The notes under the pieces are model-generated. The model did no database searches. It had not been told where the DNA came from and worked only from the letters and a program-made list of their open reading frames with translations. A DNA stretch of 43,963 nucleotides from Clostridia bacterium (GTDB taxonomy: Bacteria > Bacillota > Clostridia > Christensenellales > Pumilibacteraceae), in assembly GCA_022791055.1 (NCBI GenBank), contig JAAVYI010000025.1, forward strand, positions 1 to 43,963. The letters run 5' to 3'. Below, piece by piece: positions 7,837 through 15,077 of the stretch (position 1 is its first letter; every line of letters begins with the position of its first letter). The position numbers and the translations under genes are program-made.

Positions 7837-8054
7837 AATCTTTTTCTCCGTATCGTATCCGCCCGTCTCGGTCTCATCGCCGCGATCGGGCGTTCTTTCG
7901 AAACCAGCGCGGCGACCGTCAACATCGACCGCGTTTTCGCCGAAAGCCCGTCCGACGACCACACTTCGCCGAACAAAACGTCGTCGTTTAATTGCGCGAA
8001 CTGCGGCGCAAAGCCGCCGAGCGCGTCGCGCCCTGCCGTCTGTCGGATTTTCAT
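7833..8054 (-). pseudogene. Truncated carboxymuconolactone decarboxylase (CMD) family ORF
   Basis: The ATG at 8054 has a strong GGGAGGG site. The first ~53 codons match the N-terminus of CMD-family proteins: Thr-Ala-Gly-Arg-Asp, then Asn-Asp-Asp-Val-Leu-Phe-Gly-Glu-Val-Trp, then a Leu-Thr-Val-Ala-Ala-Leu-Val block. The remaining ~20 codons are Arg-rich and unrelated, and the ORF stops inside the flavodoxin start. The catalytic Cys region is absent. A deletion joining the CMD gene to the flavodoxin gene out of frame explains this. The remnant may now act only as a translated leader for the flavodoxin. Confidence 0.7.
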
Positions 8055-8098
8055 ATTGCCACCCTCCCGAGTTACGGTGTTTAAAATTGTCATTTATT

Positions 8099-8127
8099 AT
8101 TGTAGTACAGGGTATACGGCATGTCAA
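8099..8127 (-). promoter_or_regulatory. Promoter of the CMD remnant-flavodoxin transcript
   Basis: On the minus strand TTGACA (8122-8127) and TACAAT (8099-8104) are separated by 17 bp. Confidence 0.75.
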
Positions 8128-8154
8128 ATGCTTATATTTTATAGTGTAGCATAA

Positions 8155-8183
8155 TTGACACGCATATCCGTTTGTGGTATACT
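8155..8183 (+). promoter_or_regulatory. Promoter of the LysR regulator
   Basis: TTGACA (8155-8160) and TATACT (8178-8183) with a 17-bp spacer. It lies only 27 bp from the divergent promoter at 8099-8127, so one LysR-bound site could control both. Confidence 0.75.
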
Positions 8184-8242
8184 AAAACGAATCGGCGAAT
8201 ATCGCATTTTGTCGACGGACTACGGAAAGAGGAGCGTGCGGT

Positions 8243-9118
8243 ATGGAACTGCGGGAACTGAAATATTTTTTGGCGGTCGCAAGAGAAGAAAACATATCGA
8301 AAGCGGCCGAAGCGCTGTTCGTCACCCAGCCCAATCTGTCGCGGCAAATGCAAAATCTCGAAAAGGAGATAGGTAAACCGCTGTTTATTCGCGGCAGTCG
8401 AAAAATCACGCTGACAGAGGCGGGGCAGCTGCTCAGAAAGCGCGCGGAAGAAATTTTGGAGTTGTACGAGAAAACCGAAAAGGAATTACACGCGCCGAGC
8501 AACGACGTCAGCGGGGACGTACACATCGGCGGCGGCGAATCCTACGTCATGCAACTGATCGCCAAAACGGCGCGCGACGTGCAACGCGAGTATCCCAACG
8601 TCAAAATACACATATTCAGCGGCGACAGCGCGACCGTCTCCGAACGGCTGGATAAGGGGCTGATCGACTTCGGCATTTTTATCGAGCCGTTCGACGTAAG
8701 CCGCTACGATTATCTGCGGTTGCCGCTGTCCGATACCTGGGGCGTGCTGATGCGCAAAGACAGCCCGCTGGCCGAAAAGGAATCTATCGCGCCCGAGGAC
8801 TTGTGGGACAAGCCGCTCATTCGCTCGCGCCAGTCGCTCGACAAAACCATGTTTACTGCGTGGTTTCGCAAAAGCACCGCAGAATTAAACGTTGTTGCGA
8901 CCGGAAACTTGCTGTATAATATGTCGCTGCTGGCGGAAGAGGGGCTAGGCTACGTGGTCGGCCTGGATAAGATCATCAACACGTCGGGAAGTTCCAACCT
9001 GTGTTTCCGCCCGCTGCGGCCGAAACTGGAATCGCATCTCGACATTGCCTGGAAAAAATATCAACAACTCCCCAAATGCGCCGAAATTTTTCTACGACGG
9101 TTGCAAGCCTACCTGTAA
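8243..9118 (+). CDS. LysR family transcriptional regulator
   Basis: A 291-residue LysR regulator. The N-terminal winged helix-turn-helix (residues 1-60) contains the signature Ala-Ala-Glu-Ala-Leu-Phe-Val-Thr-Gln-Pro-Asn-Leu-Ser-Arg-Gln. The periplasmic-binding-protein-like effector domain covers the rest. The ATG is preceded by AGAGGAG. It is divergent from the flavodoxin transcript, and its promoter nearly abuts that one, so the flavodoxin (formerly CMD-flavodoxin) is its likely target. The inducer is unknown. Length is normal. Confidence 0.92.
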   Translation: MELRELKYFLAVAREENISKAAEALFVTQPNLSRQMQNLEKEIGKPLFIRGSRKITLTEAGQLLRKRAEEILELYEKTEKELHAPSNDVSGDVHIGGGESYVMQLIAKTARDVQREYPNVKIHIFSGDSATVSERLDKGLIDFGIFIEPFDVSRYDYLRLPLSDTWGVLMRKDSPLAEKESIAPEDLWDKPLIRSRQSLDKTMFTAWFRKSTAELNVVATGNLLYNMSLLAEEGLGYVVGLDKIINTSGSSNLCFRPLRPKLESHLDIAWKKYQQLPKCAEIFLRRLQAYL

Positions 9119-9132
9119 ACGCCTAAAAAGAG

Positions 9133-9160
9133 TTGCTTTTTCGCCGGCATGTGGTATAAT
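9133..9160 (+). promoter_or_regulatory. Promoter of the membrane metalloprotease-like gene
   Basis: TTGCTT (9133-9138) and a perfect TATAAT (9155-9160) with a 16-bp spacer, just after the LysR stop codon. Confidence 0.65.
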
Positions 9161-9221
9161 GAAAGAAACGAGGAAAAAGAGTTTGGCAAAATACCGACAA
9201 AACAAAAACGGGGTAGTATAA

Positions 9222-10007
9222 GTGATCGGCGATATAGCAGTTTGTTTTTTATTGCAAATCGGCTTTACAGTCGGCATAACCGTGCTGTTCGGTTGGCTGA
9301 TCGCCCAATGCAACCGAACGTTTTACAGAAACTTCGGCCGCTACGGGCGCACGGTCTGCTATCTGACGGGCGCGATCGGCACGCCGCTACACGAGTGCGG
9401 ACACGCGCTGTTTTGTCTGCTGTTCGGCCATAAGATCCATGAAATCAAGCTGTTTCAAATCGGCGACGACGGTACGCTCGGCTACGTCAAGCACAGTTAC
9501 AACAAAAAGAATGTCTATCAAAGGATCGGCAACTTCTTCATCGGCGTCGGGCCGATCTTGCTGATCGGCGCGGTGCTGTTTCTGTTGGCCTATCTGCTAC
9601 TGCCCGACTTTGTCGCCGAAATGGTCGCTTGTATGCAAATCGACAGCTTTACCAAGGACTTCGGCGCCGTGTTTACCGGGCTTTTTCGCGCGCTCGAAAC
9701 GTTCTTTTTCAGCGCGCTCGACTGGCGGTTTTGGGTGTTCGTGCTTGTCGGCATGTTTTTGGCCTTGCACATGACGTTGAGTAAGCCCGACATCCAAGGC
9801 GCTTGGAGCGGGATTCTGTTTTTATTGGCTATTGTCTTGCTCGTCGACATCATTTTGGGTGTCGTCGGCGGCAACGTGCTTTCGACCGTCACCGGTTGGG
9901 TGCTGACAGCCGGCAGTTACTTGTTGTGCTTTTTGGTGTTGTCGCTGCTGATTTCACTGCTTTCGGTGGCCGCGTCGTTCGTGTTCCGCGCAGCGCGCCG
10001 CCGATAG
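9222..10007 (+). CDS. Polytopic membrane protein with HExxH motif, M50-like metalloprotease
   Basis: A 261-residue integral membrane protein with about five to six hydrophobic segments. After the first segment it carries His-Glu-Cys-Gly-His-Ala-Leu, an HExxH zinc motif in the site-2 protease style, in the context Gly-Thr-Pro-Leu-His-Glu. A later Lys-Pro-Asp-Ile-Gln-Gly-Ala-Trp-Ser-Gly segment could supply the third, Asp ligand; the standard Asn-Pro-Asp-Gly motif was not seen. The likely start is GTG at 9222, directly after an in-frame TAA; its ribosome binding site is weak. It has its own promoter. Function in intramembrane proteolysis is inferred from the motif only. Confidence 0.65.
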   Translation: MIGDIAVCFLLQIGFTVGITVLFGWLIAQCNRTFYRNFGRYGRTVCYLTGAIGTPLHECGHALFCLLFGHKIHEIKLFQIGDDGTLGYVKHSYNKKNVYQRIGNFFIGVGPILLIGAVLFLLAYLLLPDFVAEMVACMQIDSFTKDFGAVFTGLFRALETFFFSALDWRFWVFVLVGMFLALHMTLSKPDIQGAWSGILFLLAIVLLVDIILGVVGGNVLSTVTGWVLTAGSYLLCFLVLSLLISLLSVAASFVFRAARRR

Positions 10008-10020
10008 AAATGCAATATAA

Positions 10021-10108
10021 AACGCAAGCCGAACCTACCCGATACCGACCTGCGAGCTTTTGAATGTGGTCTATTGAGATCGGCATCGGGTAACGTTCGG
10101 CTTGCGTT
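10021..10108. repeat. Long inverted repeat between convergent genes
   Basis: Arms at 10021-10048 and 10080-10108 are reverse complements with one substitution and a one-base offset around the middle (outer core AACGCAAGCCGAAC, inner core TACCCGAT-CCGA). The loop is 31 nt. There is no T-run right after either arm, so it is not a standard intrinsic terminator. It lies between the stop codons of two converging genes and could form a bidirectional RNA hairpin, a small repeat element (REP/MITE-like) or a decayed insertion. Confidence 0.75.
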
Positions 10109-10168
10109 ACACAAAATTATGTAGATAGAAACGGTTATATGTACCCTAGCGGGAAACAGCAACATTTT

Positions 10169-10393
10169 TTAATAGTTGCGCGTGCCGTCCTCGTTCTCGA
10201 GACCCAGCAGATAATCGGCCGAGGCTCCGAAATACTTGCAGATGCGAATCAGCGTGTCAATATCCGTTTTGGTTGCACCCGATTCCCAACGTTCGATAGA
10301 TGTCTGCGAAACGCCGAAAACCTTGGCTACCTGTCGTTGACTCAAGCCGCTTTCCACCCGCAACTCTTTGAACCTGTTTGCAAAGTCGCTCAT
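10169..10393 (-). CDS. Small XRE/Cro-CI type DNA-binding protein
   Basis: A 74-residue protein that is essentially one Cro/CI helix-turn-helix domain. The recognition part is Leu-Ser-Gln-Arg-Gln-Val-Ala-Lys-Val-Phe-Gly-Val-Ser-Gln-Thr-Ser-Ile-Glu-Arg-Trp, followed by the typical Tyr-Phe-Gly-Ala-Ser-Ala-Asp-Tyr-Leu-Leu-Gly end. There is no sensor domain. A TATAAT lies only six bases before the ATG and there is no ribosome binding site, so the mRNA is probably leaderless. It is divergent from the small gene at 10639, whose promoter it may control. Confidence 0.85.
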   Translation of the reverse strand: MSDFANRFKELRVESGLSQRQVAKVFGVSQTSIERWESGATKTDIDTLIRICKYFGASADYLLGLENEDGTRNY

Positions 10394-10399
10394 AATTTC

Positions 10400-10405
10400 A
10401 TTATA
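10400..10405 (-). promoter_or_regulatory. -10 box placed for a leaderless XRE mRNA
   Basis: A perfect TATAAT on the minus strand ends six bases before the ATG at 10393. The -35 position holds only a T run, so the promoter may need an activator or be weak. Confidence 0.5.
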
Positions 10406-10454
10406 ATAAAATCGGACGCGCCAAAAAAATTGAAACGATAAAGGTTTCGTATAG

Positions 10455-10484
10455 TTGACAAATCCGTACTGAAATTAGTATAAT
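10455..10484 (+). promoter_or_regulatory. Strong promoter of the small 44-aa gene and its leader
   Basis: Perfect TTGACA (10455-10460) and TATAAT (10479-10484) with an 18-bp spacer. Transcription should start near 10491. Confidence 0.8.
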
Positions 10485-10490
10485 AAAACA

Positions 10491-10629
10491 AATGAGGAAA
10501 TATACGGCGCAGAAATGGTGTAAAGCTGTATGATTTGCCGTAAAGAACCGTTTACGGCTTGCAAAACCGCGCGAAAAGTGGTTTAATAGTAGCGCGTCGC
10601 AAGAGACGCAAGTATTCGTTAAGGAGTGA
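10491..10629 (+). promoter_or_regulatory. Structured 5' leader, ~140 nt
   Basis: The leader holds at least two simple hairpins. GCCGTAAA pairs with TTTACGGC around a six-base loop, and AAACC pairs with GGTTT further on; a short GCGTC/GACGC stem comes just before the ribosome binding site AAGGAG. A 13-codon reading frame begins at its first ATG (10492) but has no ribosome binding site. Such a long structured leader in front of a 44-residue gene suggests RNA-level control or a separate small RNA. Confidence 0.45.
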
Positions 10630-10638
10630 ATGAGGGCA

Positions 10639-10773
10639 ATGGTCACGTATGAACACAATGGCAAGACGTATAATGCTGAGAGGATCGAGCAAAAGAACGG
10701 CTATTTCATAGCGTTCAACGTTACGTGCGAAGGAAGATGTTACGACCGAATTTTGGTGCGTAACAAAAAATAA
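10639..10773 (+). CDS. Small protein, 44 aa, unknown function
   Basis: A 44-residue soluble peptide rich in Tyr, Asn and Arg, with two Cys separated by three residues (Thr-Cys-Glu-Gly-Arg-Cys). I do not recognise it. A consensus promoter and AAGGAG precede it. The ATG at 10639 sits 12 bases after AAGGAG; an in-frame ATG at 10630 is only three bases after it and would add three residues. A weak hairpin with a T run follows. Promoter, ribosome binding site and terminator make it a likely real gene. Confidence 0.6.
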   Translation: MVTYEHNGKTYNAERIEQKNGYFIAFNVTCEGRCYDRILVRNKK

Positions 10774-10829
10774 AATACAGTAGAAAGTTCGGCGCGGCGC
10801 TCGCAAAGGGTAGACGCGCTTTTTCAAAA

Positions 10830-10861
10830 ACGGCGAACGCGAAAGGCGGGCGTCGTTTTTT
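10830..10861 (+). terminator. Probable terminator after the 44-aa gene
   Basis: An interrupted GC-rich hairpin (ACGGCGAACGC against GGCGGGCGTCGT) followed by TTTTTT. Confidence 0.5.
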
Positions 10862-10997
10862 ATCGTTATGAAAATGTGACTTTTGTATATCAAGTATAGC
10901 GAATATTTTATTTCCGACCGTGGCACGAAATGCTATAATGAATACAACAAATCAAAAGTCGGGTGCGGCTCGACAAACGGGAAAAGACCGGAGGGCA

Positions 10998-12461
10998 ATG
11001 ATGGAAACGATAAAACGGATCAAAAAACGGCGGTCGACGCTGCTCGCGGCACTGCTTATGGCGACGGTCGTCTTTGTCGGTGGCGGCGCACTATTTTCGG
11101 CCAAAGCGGCGCCCGACGACTTACTGTATCGGTTGGACTTTTCCGACGCGAACGCGATCGGCAAGAACGTCGCAGGCACCGACTTTGCCGACGCAACGCT
11201 GCAAAGCGGCGCAACAGTATCGATAACAGACGGCGTCAAAGGCGGCAAGGCGCTTAACTTTGTCGGCGGGAACGACGGGAAAAACTATTTGTCGTTGCCG
11301 ACCGCGATCTTCGAGGGACAGAACGCCGTCACGCTTTCCGGGTGGTTTTATGCGCCGCATGACATCGGCGATTACATAGGGGAGATCGGCATTTACGCGC
11401 CCGAATACGGCGCGACGTTCCGCGCCGACCCGCGCGCCGGCTATCTCTGGGACGCGTATCTGTACGACGTGGGAAAAAAGAAAGACATTCCGGGCGGCTC
11501 TACTTGCGGCGTCAAACCGGTTTATGACACGTGGTATCATATGGCATACGTGATCGACGGCGCGGCGCATACGTTTACCGTTATACAGAACGGCGCAAAA
11601 GTGTACGAAGAAACGTTAGACAGCGCATTTACGCCGTCGCAGTACCATTCGGATACGTCGCACTTCTATCTGGGACAGTCGGCTTACGAAACGGGCAAAG
11701 ACAATTACACGGGCAAAATGGCCGACTTCCGCGTATACGGCAAAGCGCTGACGGCGCAGGAAGTCGCCGACGCCTACGCGCTCGACGTGACCGATTTCAA
11801 AACGGCCGAATATACGTTCGACAACGCCGAAAACCGCTACGAGGACAGCGTGCGCGGCTACGACTTGCAAGACTTTAACGGCACGCCGACATTCGTCGAC
11901 GGCGGCATTCGGTTGGAGGGCGGCGCGGCCGTGCAACCCTATGTGCGCGACAACGACAATGCGGCAAACGCGAAAAACATACACTTCTTCGACGGACACG
12001 CCAATTTGACGATCAGCATGGATCTGACGGTCAAGTCCAACGAGGCGTGGCGGCGCGTCATGGACATGTTCGCAAGCGGCGACAACCGCATCACGTATAT
12101 GTGGCATTGTCCGCGCGCCCCCGGCGACGTGTTCGACGCAGTGTATCATGCCAAAGATGCGGGCAGCGAGGGCGACGCAAACGACAACAACATGATCGGC
12201 GACAATTCGTTCGCCTTTCGGCTTAACGAAAAATTCAATCTGACGATCGTGCTGTCGGACGACGAAATCACCGTTTGGGAGAACGGCGCCAAAAAAGTCA
12301 CCGGCACGGTCGGCAATAAACCGACGTTCCAAAAGTTCTTATTCGATCTAGCCTCGACAAACGGCGCAAGCGCAAGCGCGCGCCTACGCATTGCTCAAAG
12401 AAAACGAAATGGCGACCGACGAAGAACTGTGCGCCATGCAAAAGCTGTTCAAGCTGTATAA
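10998..12461 (+). CDS. Secreted LamG/concanavalin-like domain protein, C-terminus damaged
   Basis: The protein begins with a signal peptide: a basic Lys-Arg-Ile-Lys-Lys-Arg-Arg region, a hydrophobic stretch and a likely Ala-Lys-Ala cleavage site. Two LamG-like jellyroll domains follow (about residues 40-260 and 265-455), each opening with a Tyr-Arg-Leu-Asp-Phe or Ala-Glu-Tyr-Thr-Phe-Asp type strand and containing Trp-Tyr-His-Met or equivalent. Such domains bind glycans or proteins at the cell surface. ATG 10998 is preceded by GGAGGG; a TATAAT lies at 10934-10939. After about residue 455 the frame turns into Arg-rich nonsense and ends at 12461, while a plausible C-terminus continues in another frame to 12555. 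A deletion with frameshift in a GCGCAAGC repeat near 12365-12380 is likely. Confidence 0.7.
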   Translation: MMETIKRIKKRRSTLLAALLMATVVFVGGGALFSAKAAPDDLLYRLDFSDANAIGKNVAGTDFADATLQSGATVSITDGVKGGKALNFVGGNDGKNYLSLPTAIFEGQNAVTLSGWFYAPHDIGDYIGEIGIYAPEYGATFRADPRAGYLWDAYLYDVGKKKDIPGGSTCGVKPVYDTWYHMAYVIDGAAHTFTVIQNGAKVYEETLDSAFTPSQYHSDTSHFYLGQSAYETGKDNYTGKMADFRVYGKALTAQEVADAYALDVTDFKTAEYTFDNAENRYEDSVRGYDLQDFNGTPTFVDGGIRLEGGAAVQPYVRDNDNAANAKNIHFFDGHANLTISMDLTVKSNEAWRRVMDMFASGDNRITYMWHCPRAPGDVFDAVYHAKDAGSEGDANDNNMIGDNSFAFRLNEKFNLTIVLSDDEITVWENGAKKVTGTVGNKPTFQKFLFDLASTNGASASARLRIAQRKRNGDRRRTVRHAKAVQAV

Positions 12462-12555
12462 CATCGAGTATGTCAACGACATCGTGCTGTCGGCGCTCGA
12501 ATTGTTGTACTACATTTTGCGCATTGCCGCCATCTTTGCCGGCGAGGGCGACTAG
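12373..12555 (+). pseudogene. Out-of-frame C-terminal remnant of the LamG protein
   Basis: Read one frame away from the preceding CDS, this segment gives Ala-Tyr-Ala-Leu-Leu-Lys-Glu-Asn-Glu, the usual last helix after a LamG domain. An acidic helix and a hydrophobic stretch (Leu-Tyr-Tyr-Ile-Leu-Arg-Ile-Ala-Ala-Ile-Phe-Ala) follow before TAG. It has no start signal of its own, so it was probably once continuous with the LamG gene. Confidence 0.55.
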
Positions 12556-12622
12556 CCGATGGCAATGTCGCCACACGGGCGCGAAAAAATATTGTAAACG
12601 TAGCATTCTCTTGTCGTTCGGC

Positions 12623-12651
12623 TTGACGCGGGCGGGGAAATGCGGTAGAAT
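12623..12651 (+). promoter_or_regulatory. Promoter of the SGNH hydrolase gene
   Basis: TTGACG (12623-12628) and TAGAAT (12646-12651) with a 17-bp spacer. Confidence 0.65.
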
Positions 12652-12690
12652 AAGAAACATACAAATATTTTACGACAAGAGGTGCTTTTT

Positions 12691-13338
12691 ATGTTACTGA
12701 GAAAAAATGAGACGGTCATTTTTATCGGCGATTCGGTGACCGACGACGGGCGCGCCAGACCGGTCGGCGAACGGCTGAGCGGCTTGGGCAACGGCTATGT
12801 GCGGCTGATCGACTGCTTTTTGGAGGCGGACTACCCCGAATATAATATTCGCACCGTCAATATGGGTATCAGCGGCAACACGACGGCCGACCTGTTGGCG
12901 CGTTGGGACGACGACGTGACCGCCCGCAAGCCGACGACGGTCGTTTTGTGTATCGGATTCAACGACGTTTGGCGGCAGTTCGACAGCCCGATGCAACCCG
13001 AATATGCGGTCACGCCCGAACAGTACCGCGCCAACCTCAACACGTTTGCCGACAAGACAAGCGCGAAAATGATTTGGATGACGCCGTACTATCTCGAACC
13101 GAACACCGACGACGCCATGCGCAAGCGTATGGACGAGTACGGCGCGATCGTCAAAGAAGAGGCGAAGAAGCGCAATATCCCCTGTATCGATTTGCAAGCG
13201 GCGTTTGCCGACATTTTGCAGCACCGCTATTCGGCCTTTATCACGTGGGACCGTATCCACCCCGGGCCGCTCGGCAGCCTGATCATTGCCCGCGCGTTTT
13301 TAAAGGGGATCGGCGCGGAAAAAAGCGTCGGCAAATAG
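12691..13338 (+). CDS. SGNH/GDSL hydrolase
   Basis: A 215-residue cytosolic SGNH-type esterase/acyl hydrolase without a signal peptide. The four consensus blocks are present: Gly-Asp-Ser-Val with nucleophile Ser15, Asn-Met-Gly-Ile-Ser-Gly (oxyanion Gly), Gly-Phe-Asn-Asp (oxyanion Asn) and Trp-Asp-Arg-Ile-His-Pro-Gly (catalytic Asp and His). The closest general type is the GDSL carbohydrate esterase group that deacetylates sugars or glycans. ATG 12691 is preceded by AAGAGGTG. A possible GTG start at 12682 lies inside that site and is rejected. Confidence 0.88.
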   Translation: MLLRKNETVIFIGDSVTDDGRARPVGERLSGLGNGYVRLIDCFLEADYPEYNIRTVNMGISGNTTADLLARWDDDVTARKPTTVVLCIGFNDVWRQFDSPMQPEYAVTPEQYRANLNTFADKTSAKMIWMTPYYLEPNTDDAMRKRMDEYGAIVKEEAKKRNIPCIDLQAAFADILQHRYSAFITWDRIHPGPLGSLIIARAFLKGIGAEKSVGK

Positions 13339-13344
13339 GCTGCC

Positions 13345-13360
13345 GCGCAATCGATTGCGC
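13345..13360 (+). terminator. Palindromic hairpin after the SGNH gene
   Basis: A perfect 16-bp palindrome, GCGCAATCGATTGCGC, followed after a few bases by a short T-rich run. It is a weak terminator candidate. Confidence 0.4.
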
Positions 13361-13469
13361 ACGATTTTATAGCTTTACGACACAATTTTTAAGGTAATGC
13401 GCCCCTCTCTCGCTTATAATAAACAGAGAATTGGCTTGCGGGCAACCGCATCGAAAAAAGAGGTGGCAA

Positions 13470-14420
13470 ATGATTTGGGTATCGCGGAATTTTCCGGGCG
13501 GCAATATCGAACTTATCGGGATCGAGGGCAACACGGTGCGCGTGCGGCAGGACGTGAACGGCTGCGGCGAGCGTTGGTTTTACTGGAATTTTGCGCTCAC
13601 CGTCTCCGCGCCGGGCGAATATCGCGTTTGTTTCGATGACAGCGTCGTGTCGCGGTTCGGCCCGGCGACGGAGGACAACGGCGTTTGGCGGTACGACCGC
13701 GATGCGTTTGTTTCGCATACCGAATTTACGGCGCGTTTTTTGACGGCCGGCACGCGGCGGTTTGCCTTTTCGATTCCGTACCAACTGACCGATCACGCCC
13801 GTTTTTTGGCGACGTTGCCGCGCGACCGTATCCGCCTGTACGACTGGGGATTGAGCGAACGGGGCCGCAAGATCCCCGTGTTTGCGTTCGGCACGCCGTC
13901 CGCGCGCAAAGTTGTGTTTACCTGTCGGCACCATGCGTGCGAAAGCGTGGCGGCGTATTCGCTCGAGGGCGCCGTCGCGGCCTTATTGCGGGACGAAGAA
14001 TATTGCGCGCAGCATGAAACGATCGTCGTGCCGTTTGTCGACGTCGACGAGGGGACGACCGACGTGCTGATAGACTTTCACTGCCCTGCGCGTTGGGGCG
14101 GGGTACACGACCATATGAGTTTGATCGGACTGCCGTCGCCGCAAGCGGAACGGCAGCAACGGTTTTCGGAAATCCTGGCGGAAACCGACGGCGAAATTCC
14201 GTACCGCGTCGCCGATAACGTACCGTTCGGCACGCATTGGAACGTGGGCGCGGGAATGGCGACGTCCTGTTCGGCCTACTTTGCGGCGCACGGCGCGGCA
14301 TTGGCTTTTTCGTTCGAACACCCCTATTTCGGCGCGGGCGAGCGCCCCTACGACGCGGCGGCGCTGCGCAATTTCGGAGAACGCATCAGCCGCGCGTTAA
14401 GACGATATTTGCAAGCGTAA
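13470..14420 (+). CDS. M14 zinc carboxypeptidase-like protein with a short catalytic core
   Basis: A 316-residue protein. The N-terminal ~130 residues form a beta-rich domain. The C-terminal part has M14 features: His-Ala-Cys-Glu (HxxE zinc motif, His155 and Glu158), Val-Val-Pro-Phe-Val-Asp, the third ligand His204 in Ile-Asp-Phe-His-Cys-Pro, and a late Phe-Glu-His-Pro-Tyr segment that could hold the catalytic Glu. Only 46 residues separate Glu158 from His204, against about 124 in carboxypeptidase A. The Asp-Gly-Val...Asn-Arg-Asp-Tyr segment expected after Pro-Phe-Val-Asp, with the substrate-binding Asn-Arg, is missing. No signal peptide. Start supported by AGAGGTGG. Confidence 0.7.
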   Translation: MIWVSRNFPGGNIELIGIEGNTVRVRQDVNGCGERWFYWNFALTVSAPGEYRVCFDDSVVSRFGPATEDNGVWRYDRDAFVSHTEFTARFLTAGTRRFAFSIPYQLTDHARFLATLPRDRIRLYDWGLSERGRKIPVFAFGTPSARKVVFTCRHHACESVAAYSLEGAVAALLRDEEYCAQHETIVVPFVDVDEGTTDVLIDFHCPARWGGVHDHMSLIGLPSPQAERQQRFSEILAETDGEIPYRVADNVPFGTHWNVGAGMATSCSAYFAAHGAALAFSFEHPYFGAGERPYDAAALRNFGERISRALRRYLQA

Positions 14421-14432
14421 AAACCGTAATCG

Positions 14433-14463
14433 AAAAACCCGTTGCAAGGCGCAGCGGGTTTTT
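14433..14463. terminator. Bidirectional terminator between M14-like gene and folT
   Basis: A stem of AAAAACCCG against CGGGTTTTT with a 13-nt loop, flanked by A and T runs. It can serve both converging genes. Confidence 0.8.
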
Positions 14464-14468
14464 GCGGT

Positions 14469-15077
14469 TTATTCTTTTAAGAACGTGCGTTTGATCACAG
14501 GGAACAGCAGGCCGATACACACGAGGTTGACGGCAAATACGCCGACTTGCGCCAAACGGTAGGTGACAAGCGTTTTGAAAAAGGACATGTTATAAATGTA
14601 CATCAGTCCGATCGTGCTGATTCCGAGCGAGCAGACAACGAGCGAGACGATCGACCCCAGCACGACTTTGAGATACTCGTTTTTGAGCGGCAGTCGGTAG
14701 AACAGGGCGGGAAAGACGGGGAAGAGCGTGCTGCTCAACAGCAGCAGCGGGTTGGGAGGCAATCCGCCGATCAGCGTCCCCAGCGCGTCGGAAATGAGAC
14801 CGACGGCGGCGCCGCCTATGGGACCGAGCATCACGCCGGCGACGATCCATGCGATGTAGGTAAAGCTGATGCGAAAACCGACGATCGTGAACATGTTGCC
14901 AAGCGTTTTCAAGACCACCGCGATGGCCGTCAAGACGGCGATATAGGTGATTCGTTTGGTGTAGCGGAGACGGACTTTCTTCTTTTCGACAGGCTCCTCT
15001 GCCGAAAGATCGTGGTTTGCAGTCGTAAGCGCTTGGTTTACGGTTGCAATTTCCTGCTGAGAATGGTGTGTTCTCAT
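14469..15077 (-). CDS. folT: Folate-family ECF transporter S component (FolT-like)
   Basis: A 202-residue membrane protein. The first ~40 residues are a hydrophilic tail rich in Gln, Glu and Lys. About six membrane helices follow with the FolT-type run Arg-Ile-Ser-Phe-Thr-Tyr-Ile and Gly-Val-Met-Leu-Gly-Pro-Ile-Gly-Gly-Ala-Ala-Val-Gly. It would bind folate or a related pterin outside the cell and work with a shared ECF energizing module encoded elsewhere. AGGAGG precedes the ATG. It has its own promoter inside the 3' end of the upstream flippase gene and a leader that may fold around the ribosome binding site. Other vitamin substrates are possible. Confidence 0.8.
   Translation of the reverse strand: MRTHHSQQEIATVNQALTTANHDLSAEEPVEKKKVRLRYTKRITYIAVLTAIAVVLKTLGNMFTIVGFRISFTYIAWIVAGVMLGPIGGAAVGLISDALGTLIGGLPPNPLLLLSSTLFPVFPALFYRLPLKNEYLKVVLGSIVSLVVCSLGISTIGLMYIYNMSFFKTLVTYRLAQVGVFAVNLVCIGLLFPVIKRTFLKE

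Noticed and set aside
10492..10533. 13-codon leader peptide at the predicted transcription start
   Set aside because: No ribosome binding site and no amino-acid bias typical of attenuators; kept only as a remark in the leader entry.
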